Origin: Phascolomyces articulosus | Lineage: Eukaryota; Mucoromycota; Mucoromycetes; Mucorales; Lichtheimiaceae | Length of the DNA stretch: 64,000 nt | Direction: 5' to 3' | Assembly: GCA_025677815.1 (NCBI GenBank) | Contig: JAIXMP010000030.1 | Location: 1-64,000, forward strand | Shown: piece after piece, positions 11,640 to 24,230 of the stretch | Position numbering within the stretch: the stretch's first letter is position 1 | Layout of the letters: every line of letters begins with the position of its first letter | The notes under the pieces: model-generated | The model's input: only the letters and a program-made list of their open reading frames with translations | What the model was told of the DNA's origin: nothing | Databases searched by the model: none | Made by a program: the position numbers and the translations under genes

Positions 11640-13495
11640 ATGTCTCATCAAATTCTTGATCCTGCTCAAGCTGCTGCTGAATTGACCAAATATACTAGTC
11701 GTGATGGTCTTTCTGTTGAACAACTTCTTGATGCTCAATTGAGTGGTGGTTTGACTTATAATGACTTTTTGATTCTTCCTGGTTTTATTGATTTCCCTGC
11801 TCATATTGCTTCTTTGGAATCCAAGATTACCAAGAATATCACTCTTCGTACTCCTTTGATGTCTTCTCCTATGGATACTGTCACTGAGACTGATATGGCT
11901 ATCTCTATGGCTGTAAGTTTTTGTTACTTTTGGACTAATGTTATTGTGAAATGGGACCGTGTGAAAAAAAATTTGTTCTATTTTGAAACTTATGTTTTTA
12001 TGTAAATATTTGTATGTTATAGTTGCTTGGTGGTATTGGTATTATTCATCACAACTGCTCTGCCGAAGAACAAGCTGATATGGTTCGCAAGGTCAAGAAG
12101 TTTGAAAATGGTTTCATTTTGGATCCTGTTGTCTTGTCGCCTAACCATACTGTTGCCGATGTCAAAGCCATTAAGGAAAAATCTGGTTTCTGCGGTATTC
12201 CCATTACAGGTATAGTCTGCTTTTTTTTCTTATCTTTTTTTTTTTTGTTGGTCCGCCCATGGCACTTTTATTTAATACTTTTGGGTCTGTTCTTTTGGGT
12301 GTCCGTGCTCTTTTGTCTCTCTCCGCATTTCAATGTGTGAAACACTAACTCAAAAATTATTAAATTTTTAATAACAGAAACTGGTGAATTGAATGCCAAA
12401 TTGGTTGGTATGGTTACCGCCCGTGATATCCAATTCCATAATGATGAAACTTCTCTTCTTCAGGATATCATGACCAAGGATCTTGTTACTGCTGAAAAGG
12501 GCGTTACTCTTCAACAAGCCAACGAAATTTTAAAGACTTCCAAGAAGGGTAAGTTACCTATTGTGGATGAACAATTCCGTTTAGTTTCTCTTTTGGCTCG
12601 TTCCGATTTGCTCAAGAATCAAGAATACCCCCTTGCTTCCAAGGCTCCTGATTCCAAGCAATTGTTGTGTGGTGCTGCCATTGGTACCCGTCCTGATGAT
12701 AAGGAACGTTTGGCTCTTTTGGTTGAAGCTGGTTTGGATGTGGTTGTTTTGGATTCTTCCCAAGGTAACTCTGTCTTCCAAATTGAAATGATTCAATGGG
12801 TCAAAAAAACTTTCCCCAAGTTGGATGTTATTGCTGGTAACGTTGTTACTCGTGAACAAGCTGCCAACTTGATTGCTGCTGGTGCTGATGGTTTGCGTAT
12901 TGGTATGGGTTCTGGTTCCATTTGTATTACCCAAGAAGTCATGGCTTGTGGTCGTCCTCAAGCTACTGCCGTTCACCGTGTTTCCGAATTTGCTCGCAAG
13001 TTTGGTGTTCCCACTATTGCTGATGGTGGTATTGGTAACGTTGGTCATATCGTCAAAGCTCTTGCCTTGGGTGCTTCTGCTGTAATGATGGGTGGTATGC
13101 TTGCTGGTACCACTGAATCCCCTGGTGAATACTTTTATCATGAAGGTCAACGGTTGAAGCGTTACCGTGGTATGGGTTCCATTGATGCCATGAGCAACAA
13201 GTCTGGTAAAGATGGTAATGCTGCTACTAAGCGTTATTTCTCTGAAGGTGATACCGTCAAAGTCGCTCAAGGTGTTGTTGGTAATGTCATTGATAAGGGT
13301 TCCGTTCGCAAGTTCGTTCCTTATTTGATTACTGGCTTGCAACACTCTCTTCAAGATATTGGTTGCCGTAGTGTATCTGAATTCAAGGATGCTGTTTATT
13401 CTGGTGTTGTTCGTTTTGAAAAGCGTACTGCCTCTGCTCAATTGGAAGGTGGTGTCCATGGTTTGCACAGTTATGAAAAGAAACTCTTCCAGTAA
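11640..13495 (+). CDS. IMD: Inosine-5'-monophosphate dehydrogenase
   Basis: This is the rate-limiting enzyme of guanine nucleotide synthesis (IMP + NAD+ to XMP + NADH). Three exons (11640-11912, 12023-12209, 12378-13495) give 525 aa, the normal eukaryotic length. The N-terminus has [18 protein letters not shown] and [17 protein letters not shown] pair spans about residues 115-235 ([39 protein letters not shown]). The catalytic loop is [13 protein letters not shown], with the thioimidate Cys at about residue 336, followed by GRPQATAV. The flap has [13 protein letters not shown] and the product-site region VPYLITG. Codon use is strongly biased to a few codons (GGT, GCT, TTG), unlike its neighbours, suggesting high expression. 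All catalytic elements are present. Confidence 0.97.
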
Positions 13496-14066
13496 AAAAA
13501 AAGCCAACACAAAATCTATACTTTCATTAACCCTATAACATTTTACACACCATTCAATCATATAACATATACATCATTATTATTACGCATTCTTCGACTT
13601 GATATGAAATGTACATAACAAATTCTTCACAAAAAAAAGCATTCTTTATTTCATATTTTTTACAATCACCTCTTTATACACATACACTTCATACTTGTTC
13701 TTTTCTCTTTTTTTTTTACTTTATTCACATAAAGTAAGAAGCATTCATTTTACCGAATAAACGAAAAAATGTATTATTGATTATAAATATTATATAAGTT
13801 GATGTCCATAATGGTAAAGTGGTGCAATGGAAAACGAATGTAAGAAAAGGGGTATTTGAGTTAAGCAGCATTTTCATGGGCTAGACAAAAAGCAACAGCT
13901 GTTTTACGTCAAAATGCATTTGGGACAACATTATATACAACTAGCGTAAAATGTGAGATGTCAAAAAAAATTCTACCAACCTGTCCAATCCACAGCCACC
14001 AGCCAATTGGCACAGCCTAACTTGATCAATTACGTCAAAATAGAAAGTTGCATTAGTACGTACATT
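13496..14066. other. Intergenic, 3' of IMP dehydrogenase
   Basis: Contains the presumed 3' UTR of the IMP dehydrogenase gene and T-rich tracts; no gene seen. Confidence 0.5.
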
Positions 14067-15585
14067 TTAGGCCAGCTGTTTGAGTACGATAACGTTACAG
14101 GCGCCCTCTTGCTTCCAGTCGTTTCTGCATAAATCCCACTGCTCCCCGTCTAAACAAATAGTTGCGAGTGGATCGATTTTGCTGCCATAGGTATTAACCT
14201 CGATAGATGTATTAAGATCACCAGAAAGAGCCTGCAAGATGATCACAGAGTCCTTGGTCGTTTGTGCAACACAAACATAATCTCTTTTAGATTATATGTC
14301 AGAGTCAGTCTCGTACAGTCTTATTCATCTCAAAAATCGTACAAAAAATGATGCAGCATTACTTGGTATTGATATCCGTTTGATTGTCCCAACTGTCTTC
14401 AAGCAACAAATACGATGCAGCTGTTCCATGTAAACGATCTTATAATGTTTTGCTTTTCTTCGCCATTTGTTGAACGAAGCATTTTTCGTCGGCGACTATA
14501 AAATTTCCCTTTGTCTATAAAAAAAGTTTGTATAAGAGTTTGAAAGCGATCTAAACCCAAATAAACACAAGAACAGCAAGTATATTAGGTTTCTTACATA
14601 ATTGACGAACGACTTTATGAGTTTGCCCGCGTCGTCCAATTTCTCTTGCCCACAATCTTCGCTTTCGTCCTCTTCGTCACTATTTTCTTCTCGGCTAGAA
14701 GAGCTAAGAGAACGTCGCACTCGTTGTTCGGTCTGCTCGGTAGACTTCGAAAGTGCCTTCAATCGTTGTATCCGGCACGCTTGTAGAGTCGTCCTCTGCA
14801 TGGTAGCATGGAAATGAGGGTAAGGGAAAAAGAAAGTGAGTACCCTGAATTGTAAAGTAGCAGACATGCTGCTAAATAAATGTGTAGCATAATCTTCAGT
14901 TTACCAATTGCTGTAATAATTAATTGGAACATAGGATGATTAGGATCATTGTTAAATATAGTTCGTCGCATATTGATAATATCCTTCGGGTCAACAATGT
15001 TATTCTTATTAGCAAGGAATGTCATAATGGAGCTGTTTGATGCATGACTTTTAAACTTTAATCATGTTGATAACAAGTGCTTCATCATCAACGTCGAGGC
15101 GGCGTAACGTCGGACAGACGATGGCTCTTGAGCTAATTCATGGTTATGCTCACCATTGTAAAAAGAAACAACACGCCATTGTTGACTATACTTATTCAAT
15201 GGTCTAAGTGTCATACGGAACAGACATCCAAAACATTGAGAATAACTTCTACGTTGTTTGTTATTTTGGTGTCCAACGTAAAATCAATTATTTCACCATT
15301 ATCATTAGCTACAAACAATTTTGGTGTATCATTGCTTTGGTTGTCATCATGAACGTTGCTGTTGGCTGGTTGACCATAGTGCTTACAAGCAATAATCATC
15401 TTTCTTTTATCGCCCTTTTTTCCACGCAAAACATTGCTATTAAAAGAGTACAACGCGATTCCATTCTTTTCACCCCATGCAAAACATGCTTTTCTGGCAG
15501 CATTGTGATCATCCCAAGATTGTTGAAATTCATCCGGGATTGATGACATTGAAGTGGAATCAGACATTGTTATCACTAATGACAT
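14067..15585 (-). pseudogene. Broken FAR1/WRKY-GCM1-type zinc-finger protein gene
   Basis: The N-terminal frame (15585-15211) contains ARKACFAWGEKNGIALYSF and KMIIACKHYG. After a frame change near 15,230 comes FRMTLRPLNKYSQQWRVV and then FYNGEHNHELA, giving the FAR1 arrangement of Cys residues followed by W-x-V and His-x-His. The frame continues with VRR, a TGA nonsense codon near 15,048, and SSIMTFLANKNN plus DPKDIINMRRTIF, as in Mutator/FAR1-derived proteins of Mucorales. An acidic Ser-rich linker (14,800-14,600) follows. The last open part (~14,510-14,067) is interrupted by one in-frame TAA near 14,440 and ends with LATICLDGEQWDLCRNDWK. I see no DDE transposase core. The gene has at least one frameshift and two nonsense codons and looks like a decaying copy. 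The FAR1 assignment is motif-based; the C-terminal part is not recognised. Confidence 0.6.
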
Positions 15586-16760
15586 TGTAAAAAGGTGCTT
15601 TCAAGTATTAGTAAGAAAAGACTAATTTTTAAATAGATATTCATTTTTCCGTTTCCTTTATGTTACTGTTTCTATAATACACAGTCATTATTTTTATTAT
15701 TTTATATATATTTCTTTATATCATAAACTTGAATGCAACTATTATGATTAAATATCAAATATGACATTATTATTATCATTCATTTGGAAAAATTGGGATA
15801 ATTGCTATATTATTTGAGTTGTATAATATGAGTTTATCTAACAAAGAAATAAAAGCACCATGGCAAAGTAAGCTAGTAAGCCGCCATGTCTTAATGTAGG
15901 AGGTGCCACGATAATATTATCCTCACGCCATGTTGAAAAAGCAAACCGTCATCTTATAGTTCGTAATGCGCCATATTAATACTGCAGCGGCTTACATACC
16001 AAAAATTTTGCGCTCAATAGCTATAAACCCATCCCTCCATAACTGAACATCGTTTCCTTTCATAGTTGAATATTTTTCCTTTCATAACTAAACATCCTCT
16101 CCTTTCATAACTGAAATTCTCTGCTTTTATAACTAAAATTCTATCTTTAATACTGAAAAATATTTTTTTTATTGCCAGTTACAAAATCAAAATACAGTAA
16201 GAATTGAAGTTTCATTAGTCGACAAATTTTTACGAGAATGCGCTTATCATCTTCTTCTATTCAGCTGCCATCATTATCAATGACCTTTTTATTATTTTTT
16301 GTATGAGGCCTTTGTCTCTCCTTCTTCATTCGTTCCCTATTTGAATAATATTACATAGTAATATATAGATATTCCTCTTGAACTTTCCTATTTGTTAATA
16401 CCAATAGATATCTGCTTTTTTTTCTCAACCGAATTTTAAAGGAGGTGGAAAAATAACAAAGCGTTTTCTTCAATCACGATCCATCTTTCTCCTGAAATTT
16501 TGGGGCAAGAATTTGACTATCCACCAGTTTTTTTAACTTAAAGTTCTCGTTGGCGTTTTATATAATTGTTAAAAATTTATAGTTACACATATGGATTCGA
16601 TGACTGATTTGTTCTCTAAAAAACGACGATCAGAGGACTCTTTTAATAAAAGAATAAAAGTAAAAAACTTCTTAACAGATTTCTTTCTTCGTTGAGGCGA
16701 ACTCTTTCTTTTTATCAATATTTATTGTTTAATATATAGTAATTTTTACGTACAAAAACG
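15586..16760. other. Intergenic, FAR1 relic to lipase
   Basis: AT-rich DNA with the minisatellite at 16,030-16,150 and the lipase promoter. No coding region supported. Confidence 0.5.
16030..16150. repeat. Degenerate ~24-bp minisatellite
   Basis: About five imperfect copies of a unit close to CCTTTCATAACTGAA plus a variable T/C-rich tail stand head to tail. Substitutions alternate CTGAA with CTAAA and TTGAA. No coding meaning is apparent. Confidence 0.65.
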
Positions 16761-18404
16761 ATGAATTCTACAATATCCTTTACCATCTTTTTATTATATC
16801 TCTTTTCTCTTTTATCATCAGCTTTACCGTCCGGTACTTACAATAAAGGCGACACCCGTATCGCTACGACTGACGAAATAAAAGAACTTGCGTTTTATAG
16901 CTCTTTATCTGCTGATGTTTATTGTTCCTCGGTAATAAATAACAAGAAATTTGATTGTCCGTATTGTGATAAGGCCAAACATTTGAAAGTAGTAGATGCT
17001 TTTACGACTACTACATATGATACGAATGCTTTGATAGCGAGAGGTGATGCTGAAAAGACTATTTATATTGTTTTCCGAGGTAAACATACATGGCCCGATA
17101 ACACATAATAATAAGCTCTTTCTATTGAAGCACATTCTTAATATATTAACTCGCAACAATTTTATAAAAAAAAAAGGCTCACAATCTGTTCGAAATTGGG
17201 TAGCTGTACGTATATTCCATATTACTCAGAGGACATATATTTATTTGTTACCGCTTAACCATTAAAGTATTATAGTTTGTTATTACATCAGACTGAGACT
17301 AATATATATATTTTATTGGTAGGATTTCACTGCTGTTCCTGTTAATTATCACAATGTTCCACGAGCAAAAGTTCATCTCGGATTTTTACAAAGTTATAGA
17401 GAAGTGGAAAAACAGTTAGTTGCCACTGTTAGTCGTCAACTTCAAGCACATCCAGGTTATACGGTGGCTGTTGATGGGTAAACAAATGAACTCGCTATAT
17501 TCTTATATACTATTGTCTAATGTAACATTTTCTTGATTCTCCATCTGTTATTTACTATTATACTCTATATAGGCACTCTTTAGGTGGTTCAGTTGCTTTA
17601 TTATGTGCTTTGGATTTGTATGAAAAAGGTGTAAAAAATATCAAGCTGTATACTCAAGGTAACGATAAAGTTTTTATTACCTTACTTATTACCCTAATAC
17701 AAAGATATTTTGAAATGATTACTGATTCCATGTTCATGGGAAATCAAATAAAAACAGGTCAGCCACGCGTAGGTAATAAAGCATTCGCTGAATATGTAAC
17801 CAAAACTGGTATTCCTTACAAGCGTGTGGTTCATGAAAATGACCGTAAGTAGATATAGATTTATAAATGCCTTTGATTAAAATTGTTATTACCTATATTA
17901 TTTATAAAATAAATGCTCACAAATTAAATGCATTGATATATTAGCCGTGCCTCATTTTCCTAATAACAATATTGTTTTCGAATTTTATCACGCTGGAGAA
18001 GAATTCTGGGACACTCACAATTTAGTTGGTAAGCAAGATATATTCTCTTTCAATATCTAGTAAAAGCCATTCCTTGTCACATTCTTCTACTCACTATATA
18101 TATAAATGCATTTGCGATTGTGCCTACATTTTATTATATTAGTTGTATGTCCAAATGGCCTTGAATCAAAATACTGTTCATCATCTCTCATCGTTGGCTT
18201 GAATCCTCTGGACCATGTGTTGTGAGTTAATAATCAAAGGAAGTTATGTTATAAAACTTCATGAAAATACTAAGCGACGTTTCATTTTTTCTTGTTGTAT
18301 TGTGTAGTTACTTTGGTATGAGTACTGGGGTGTGCATTGACTCAAAAAAAATCATTGAAGGCCTCCCGTTTTCTTTGGTGCCTACGGTAACAAAGTTCAT
18401 CTAG
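16761..18404 (+). CDS. Secreted triacylglycerol lipase, class 3 (Rhizomucor/Rhizopus type)
   Basis: This is an extracellular lipase hydrolysing triacylglycerols. Eight exons (16761-17079, 17177-17205, 17323-17477, 17573-17658, 17758-17844, 17945-18028, 18143-18221, 18308-18404) join to 311 aa. Residues 1-20 are a clear signal peptide. IYIVFRG forms the oxyanion region, and a 29-nt exon encodes SQSVRNWVA, the position of the lid in Rhizomucor-type lipases. The nucleophile Ser170 lies in GHSLGG. LYTQGQPRVGNKAFAEYV, Asp225 in ENDPVPHFP and His278 in PLDHVFYFG complete the triad. Cys pairs in the C-terminal part (VCPNGLESKYCSS, STGVCI) match the known disulphide region. The stretch before the mature domain is shorter than the ~70-95-residue propeptides known from this family, and a ~20-residue tail follows the usual C-terminal Cys. 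Confidence 0.92.
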
Positions 18405-19191
18405 AATCTACTTATACATAGTAGTACGTATTACTAGAACATTGATTATTCACCAGTTAGCTATTCTCTCCCTTTTCATCTCTTTTCTACAAAAAAAAAG
18501 GTAAATCAATCAACACTACTATACTTGATATTAGAAGCTTTTCGAACAACCTTCAGCAACATATTTATATATACAATCCAAAGAAGTACTGTGTTTAATA
18601 TAATTCTCACTCCTTATATACCTTCAGTTCTCCTCAATGACCAATTTCTTTCTGGTATTTTAAAAAGCCAATAATAATAATAATAATAATACTATAACAT
18701 GATGAATTACCTTGGGCACATTTTTTTACACCTAATTGTTCTCCCCATGAAAATTAATTTCAGAGGATATGTCCCAAGGGTGCGCCCTTGGGGCACATGT
18801 ACATTAAATAGGCATTTGGTGTGAGAATCCGGTTTTTATTTGTTTATATTCCTTATATTTAATTAAAATTATTTTTTTTCGGATGACCCAGTTTATGAAT
18901 GGTCCTTGCTCCACTACTGATAGGTTGGTCTTATGTAAACTAAAGTAACATATATCCCCAGTTTTTGATACGAATAAAAATATATGGTGAGTGAATAAAA
19001 CCAAAAACTTTTATGTATGATGAAACGTTTTTTTTTTCTACCTATTGGCAAATAATAGAGAGAAACTTAATCACCCAGAAAATAAGAAAATTTGTTGGCT
19101 GCTGCTTTAAAATTAAAGTTATGATAATAATGCGCCGCGTCATTTTGCTTGCTCTTACGACCTTTTTTTCTTCCTCTTTGACGTTATTATT
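18405..19191. other. Intergenic, lipase to deubiquitinase
   Basis: Holds TAA/AAT microsatellite runs near 18,670, a strong hairpin at 18,773-18,792 and the promoter of the following gene. No gene seen. Confidence 0.5.
18773..18792. repeat. Perfect 8-bp-arm hairpin
   Basis: CCCAAGGG and CCCTTGGG are separated by the four bases TGCG. A related TTGGGCACAT stretch occurs 60 bp upstream. It is GC-rich in an AT-rich spacer about 370 bp past the lipase stop codon. It could be a 3'-processing or protein-binding element, or a transposon remnant. Confidence 0.6.
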
Positions 19192-22100
19192 ATGCCAGCA
19201 CTTGATGCACCACCCATCTATGAATTACAACAACAACAGCAGCAACAACAAATCAAGCTTCAACAACAAAAAGGACCAGTTGCCTATTCACCAAGTGCAC
19301 TTGTAAACTATATTGCTAATGAAGTACAGATCGATGATCAACAGCGTCCATTATTATCTTCTTGCACTCATTCTTTAGTGACATTCCAGGAGCCACCACC
19401 ACCACTGGCAACTGATGAAAGCACCAACAATGGAAACGACGATGATAATCAAGAGCCAGTGGACGGAAAAGAAAATAAACCACCAACAGCAACGACAGAA
19501 CAACAGCAACAGCAAAGTTCGCGGTTTCTTTGTTTAAACTGTCATGGTGTTGTTACCATTCAATGCAGTACAAACCAAGACGAGTTACGTGATAATTGCT
19601 CAGGTGCTGGTTATCCAACACATCATTTTCATAAAACAAACAATAATAACCATGAATTTGAATGTTGTGGTTGCCAATTGATAATGACTTTCTTTATTCA
19701 ACCAGCACCTCTTCCAGTGACTTTATTACACAGTTTGACTGACGATCGTCCCGTGTTTCGAACAAGTGTAATGGTGGCACGAAACGAACGCTTTCCAACA
19801 GTGATTGATGGATTGGTTGTATTAAAAGCTTATGTAGAAGGTCTTCTCAAGGGAGAGCGTAGGAATATCAATGCCAATAATGCTCATTTTAAGGCACGGT
19901 TAGGATTAGATGAAGCCAGGTAAAAAAAAAGCATCGTTATGTGTTTTATTATTATTATTATTTCTTACTGACACCCACATAAAAAAACTTGATACATTAA
20001 TTTTTCTAATAGTAAATCTATTTTAAACGCTATTGGTTTTACATTTGATGAAGAGACATTTCACTTCATTTCTCCAGCAGAAGGCAGTTCAGTATTAGAT
20101 TATCAACGTCTCCTCTTATGCTATGGACAACTTTTGACCATGTGTTACGAGTTACGCCAAGAAGTCCCAGCAGTTGCTGGAAATAGTCAATTCAATGATG
20201 CCATCAGTTCCGTTTGGCCTGCCCATGTACGCTCGTTATTAGGTGTCAACCACTTTTTGGAACCTGATTACAGTAGCGCTACCAACAATTATTCACCCAA
20301 ACTGATAGCTGCCTATCATATCCTTGGTACCGAACCGGGTGTATCGGATGATCTTGTGATTTGGTTATACCGAAAAACAATTGAAGAACAACCTATATTA
20401 GCTGGTATGGCCATGGATGCCTTGGTAACGCTTGCTGAATCACAAAAAGCCAGTGAAACACTGATGACAGAAGTGGCTATTGAACGAAGTCAAGGAAGGT
20501 TGGGTGATCAAGAAATCATGGATGCTTATACTTATTTTGGTGTCAAAGAAGAGGATGCTGTAGATGATAGTTTATTGGTGGGACTGTATGAGGTGAAAAT
20601 GTCAGATGAACCTAATGATCAAGCGACTCATCGGTTGAAACTGGGGATTATTGCTGAATCAAGAAATAGTAAAACTTTAAATGATATCTTACGTGATCCT
20701 AAAGCAGGTAAAGTAAAAAAAATTGACGAGTGAGAAATATATAAGATAATGGAGATTTAATCATTTTTGTTTTACTTACATAATCAATATAGCAAAGTTG
20801 CCATTAAATGATACGTAAGTGAAGCTATATTAGGTTTTTCTTGATAGAAGAGATAAAAGACAGAGGGAATATCAAGTCACTAATATGAATTATAATATTT
20901 AGGCCAGTTGGATTAAATAATATTGGGAATACCTGTTATTTAAACAGTTTACTTCAGGTAAAAAAAAAGAAACATGTTTTAAAGGACGAAAAGGGAAAGA
21001 GGAATGGAAGGCAATGGAAACAATTTTTAGCATATTTTAATTGACAAGTCACACAAGTATTATTTTACGTTGACATCGTTTCGCAGGACAATCCTTCATA
21101 TAGATGACTATGTGGAAAATGAGGATGAACCAGAATGGACACCTAAAAAGATTGGTGGTATTGAAGTGGATCAAAAAGAAGTGCGTCGAGCAAAAAAATG
21201 TAAGCTTGTGTGAAAAAAAAATACTGTTTTACTGTGATATGATACACTCAAACGTGAATAATATAATTAAATATTGTTTATTTTAATTTATAGTTGTTTT
21301 TCTATTAAAGGACCTGTTTCAGCATCTTGAAAGTGCTTCACAACGTGCAATTTCACCCGAGTATGATCTTGCCTATATGGCACTTTTGAATGGTCGGTCT
21401 TTGGATAGTGATGATGTCAATTCCAAAGGCAACAATGCAGAGGCTTCTTCCTCCTCCTCCAATATACCTCCAAAGCATGAAGAAGCGTCATTGGAACAAA
21501 AAGAAAGAGATCAAGGCACTGTACAAACTGAAGATCAAGATGTAAAAATGACTGATAGGGTGGAAGAAATAGAGCATGTGGTCACAAAATCTGGACAACA
21601 ACAGTCTACCACCACACCAGTAAAAGAAGAAGATACAAAGATGATGGAAGGGGATGAAGAACAAATACCCATGGTCCCAGCAAAAGACAATATCGAAGAG
21701 CAAGGTGAAAAGAAGGTGAAAATGGAAGAAAGCAAGGTAGATCACATATCCACATCATCCACTACTGCTACTGGCACATTGGTACCAACGACAACAGAGA
21801 GTAAAAATGAAGAGAGTGCTCAAGTACCTGATAACGACAATATTAATGAAGCAGTAAAAGTTGATATGAAAGCACTTCCACCACCTCCAGTATCTCCACC
21901 TGAGGTCATTGACGAGCTTCCACCTGCATATGAGGATATCGTTATGGAAGACAAAAAACCAAGCGTTTCAGATGAAAAGAAACCATTACCAGATAAACCA
22001 TTACCAGATATACCTCCTGCTCTCCCACCACGGGATCCACGACCCAGTGCTGCTAACATGATGTTTGGCAAACAACAAGATGTTACAGGTAAAAATAATA

Positions 22101-23535
22101 ATAAAAAAACATTTCATAAAAGCTGGATTCACAAACTACAAAAGAAAAAAAAGACCCTAACAGTTATTAATAAATTTGGTTCTATTAGAATGCATGGGTA
22201 ATGTTATGTATTTGGTTGAAGCAGCAGTCAAACCATTAGAAAAAAAAGAAAATGGTGAACAAATTCGAGATATTGTACGCGATTTATTCTATGGAAAAGC
22301 ACGACAAATCTTGACATATGAAGATACGGAGACTGCTAAACAAGTACGAAAAGTACAAGAGGAAGATTTCAGTCATGTTATTGTGGATGCTGCTGAAGGA
22401 AAAGATTTATATGATGGATTGGATGAATATTTCTTTGCAGATCGAGTAGAAGATTTTCATGCAGGTCGAGGAGCTATGCGTGAAGTGACAGTTAGTTCAT
22501 TTCCTCCTATTTTTCAAATCCAAGTTCAGGTAATATAATATATATATAATGTGTGTGATCCATATAGAGTGTTTTTTTTTTAAAAAAACAGTGTAAACTA
22601 AAAAGAATATCATAAAATAATATAGCGTGTTCAATTTGATCGAACGACAGTCAACGTCTATAAATCCAATGCTTTTGTACAATTTGAGAAAATGATCTAT
22701 TTGGATCGATACTGTGAAAATAATTTCGAACAGCTTGCCGAGCGTCGTATTCAAGTTTCTTCTTGGCGTAAAGAACTTGAATCCAATCAAGAAGTCATTC
22801 GTAAACTTACAGATACCAAGGTAACAATTGAAAAAATAATATAATAAGATAATTATAAATAATAATAATATGGTTATAAAAAAATAATTAGACATACCCG
22901 GTGCCAGTACCTGACCTTTTGGAAGCTGCAGCTTCCATTTTAGAGGAACAACACGGACAACAAAGTCAAGAGAATATGGATGAAGAAGAAATTATTAAAT
23001 TCAAAGATGCTTTGAATCTTTTACGAGAAAATGAAAAAGAAGCAAGAGAAAAAATTCAATCAAGTCAAGATCATATTCAAGAATTACATCAAAAGATTCG
23101 CAGTCAGTACGATGATATGAAACAAGTTGCTTATCGTTTACATGCTGTCTTTATCCATCAAGGTCAAGCCAATTATGGTCATTATTGGATTTATATCTAT
23201 AATCATCAACAAGAACAATGGTGGAAATATAATGATTCTAGAGTAACCAAGGTATACATTTTTCAATCCTTTTTAGGTTATGGTATACATATAAAGTGTT
23301 GTATGAAAATTAACTATTAAACTATATATACAAAAAAATACAGGTTGAAGAATCCGAGATTTTCCAAAATACAACTGGTTCAACTGCTAATCCTTATTTC
23401 TTAGTGTATATTAAAGATTCACAAGCCAATGAACTTGTACAAATTTCAGAAGAACCTAATAATAAGGAGGAAGCTTCATCTATTAATGAAGAAGAACAAC
23501 AGCAGTCACCGACAGTAGATGAAGAAATGTCATAG
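19192..23535 (+). CDS. Ubiquitin carboxyl-terminal hydrolase (UBP2/USP25-28-like)
   Basis: This is a cysteine protease that removes ubiquitin from proteins. Ten exons (19192-19919, 20013-20707, 20793-20814, 20903-20957, 21058-21199, 21294-22088, 22189-22529, 22626-22820, 22892-23251, 23344-23535) give about 1,174 aa. The N-terminal ~470 residues are poly-Gln followed by a Cys/His-rich region (FLCLNCHGVV, FECCGCQLIM) and the helical UBP2-type region. The Cys box is PVGLNNIGNTCYLNSLLQ (Cys ~493), followed by YYFTLTSFRRTILHIDDY. The His box is GQANYGHYWIYIYN (His ~1088). A Glu/Pro-rich acidic insert (exon 6) splits the catalytic domain. Exon 3 is a 22-nt micro-exon, and exon 5 needs an AAG acceptor at 21057. 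A poly-A-signal-like AATAAA lies near 23,570. Confidence 0.9.
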
Positions 23536-24230
23536 TTATAATTTAGTATATATGTGTTATTTTGTAAATAAAATAAATATCGACTTTATTAACGGGAGAA
23601 AGAACCGAAATGGATAAACCGATCAACTTGCCAAGTGTTGTTGTTGTGGTACCAAATAACAAGCTCCGAGAGAATTTTTAAACTTAAAATCCCCAATTTA
23701 GATTTATGCAGACTGGATGTTGGGGGGAGGCTAACAAATAACCAGACCATAACCTGCCTTACACTAAAGCTGTATGTTTATATAACAAATATATTTGGGA
23801 TGAATACGCACGGCCGATCTTATTTTGGTTTTTTATACCATATAAAAAATTGATGAAGCATTCCAATGATAGGAATCTTTTTGACCTTTTTTTTTTTTTT
23901 TGCCAAGAGAAAAACAGCGGAAGAAGCTGGAGGATAATAGGGTAAAAGGAATTAGTATCACTCTAACGATAGTAATAACTCATTTTTATAGCTGCAGGAA
24001 CAAGTTATTTTATTAGCCGGAATGATTAATAAGTTTAACATCAATTAATAATTGAAACAACAATTAAAACAGGACTATAAAATACAACATCGACGGGACG
24101 CCCTTTGGGTCAGCTGTTTGTTTTTGTTTTTTTGTTTTCTTTCTCACTAACAAGGCGTTTTACACGTTTCTTTTCTTTTTCTCTCTCTTTCTCAAGTACT
24201 CTTTTTTTTTGTTTCCTTTAAGAATAAAAT
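23536..24230. other. Intergenic, deubiquitinase to PX-domain gene
   Basis: Contains the 3' UTR of the deubiquitinase gene. At 24,130-24,225 a long CT-rich tract, typical of a fungal promoter/leader, precedes the next ATG. No gene seen. Confidence 0.5.

Noticed and set aside
12581..13561. 326-codon open frame on the minus strand under IMP dehydrogenase
   Set aside because: It is antisense to an unmistakable IMPDH exon. The strong codon bias of that exon (GGT, GCT, TTG) removes stops on the other strand, and the predicted peptide is a Thr/Asn/Ser-rich shadow.
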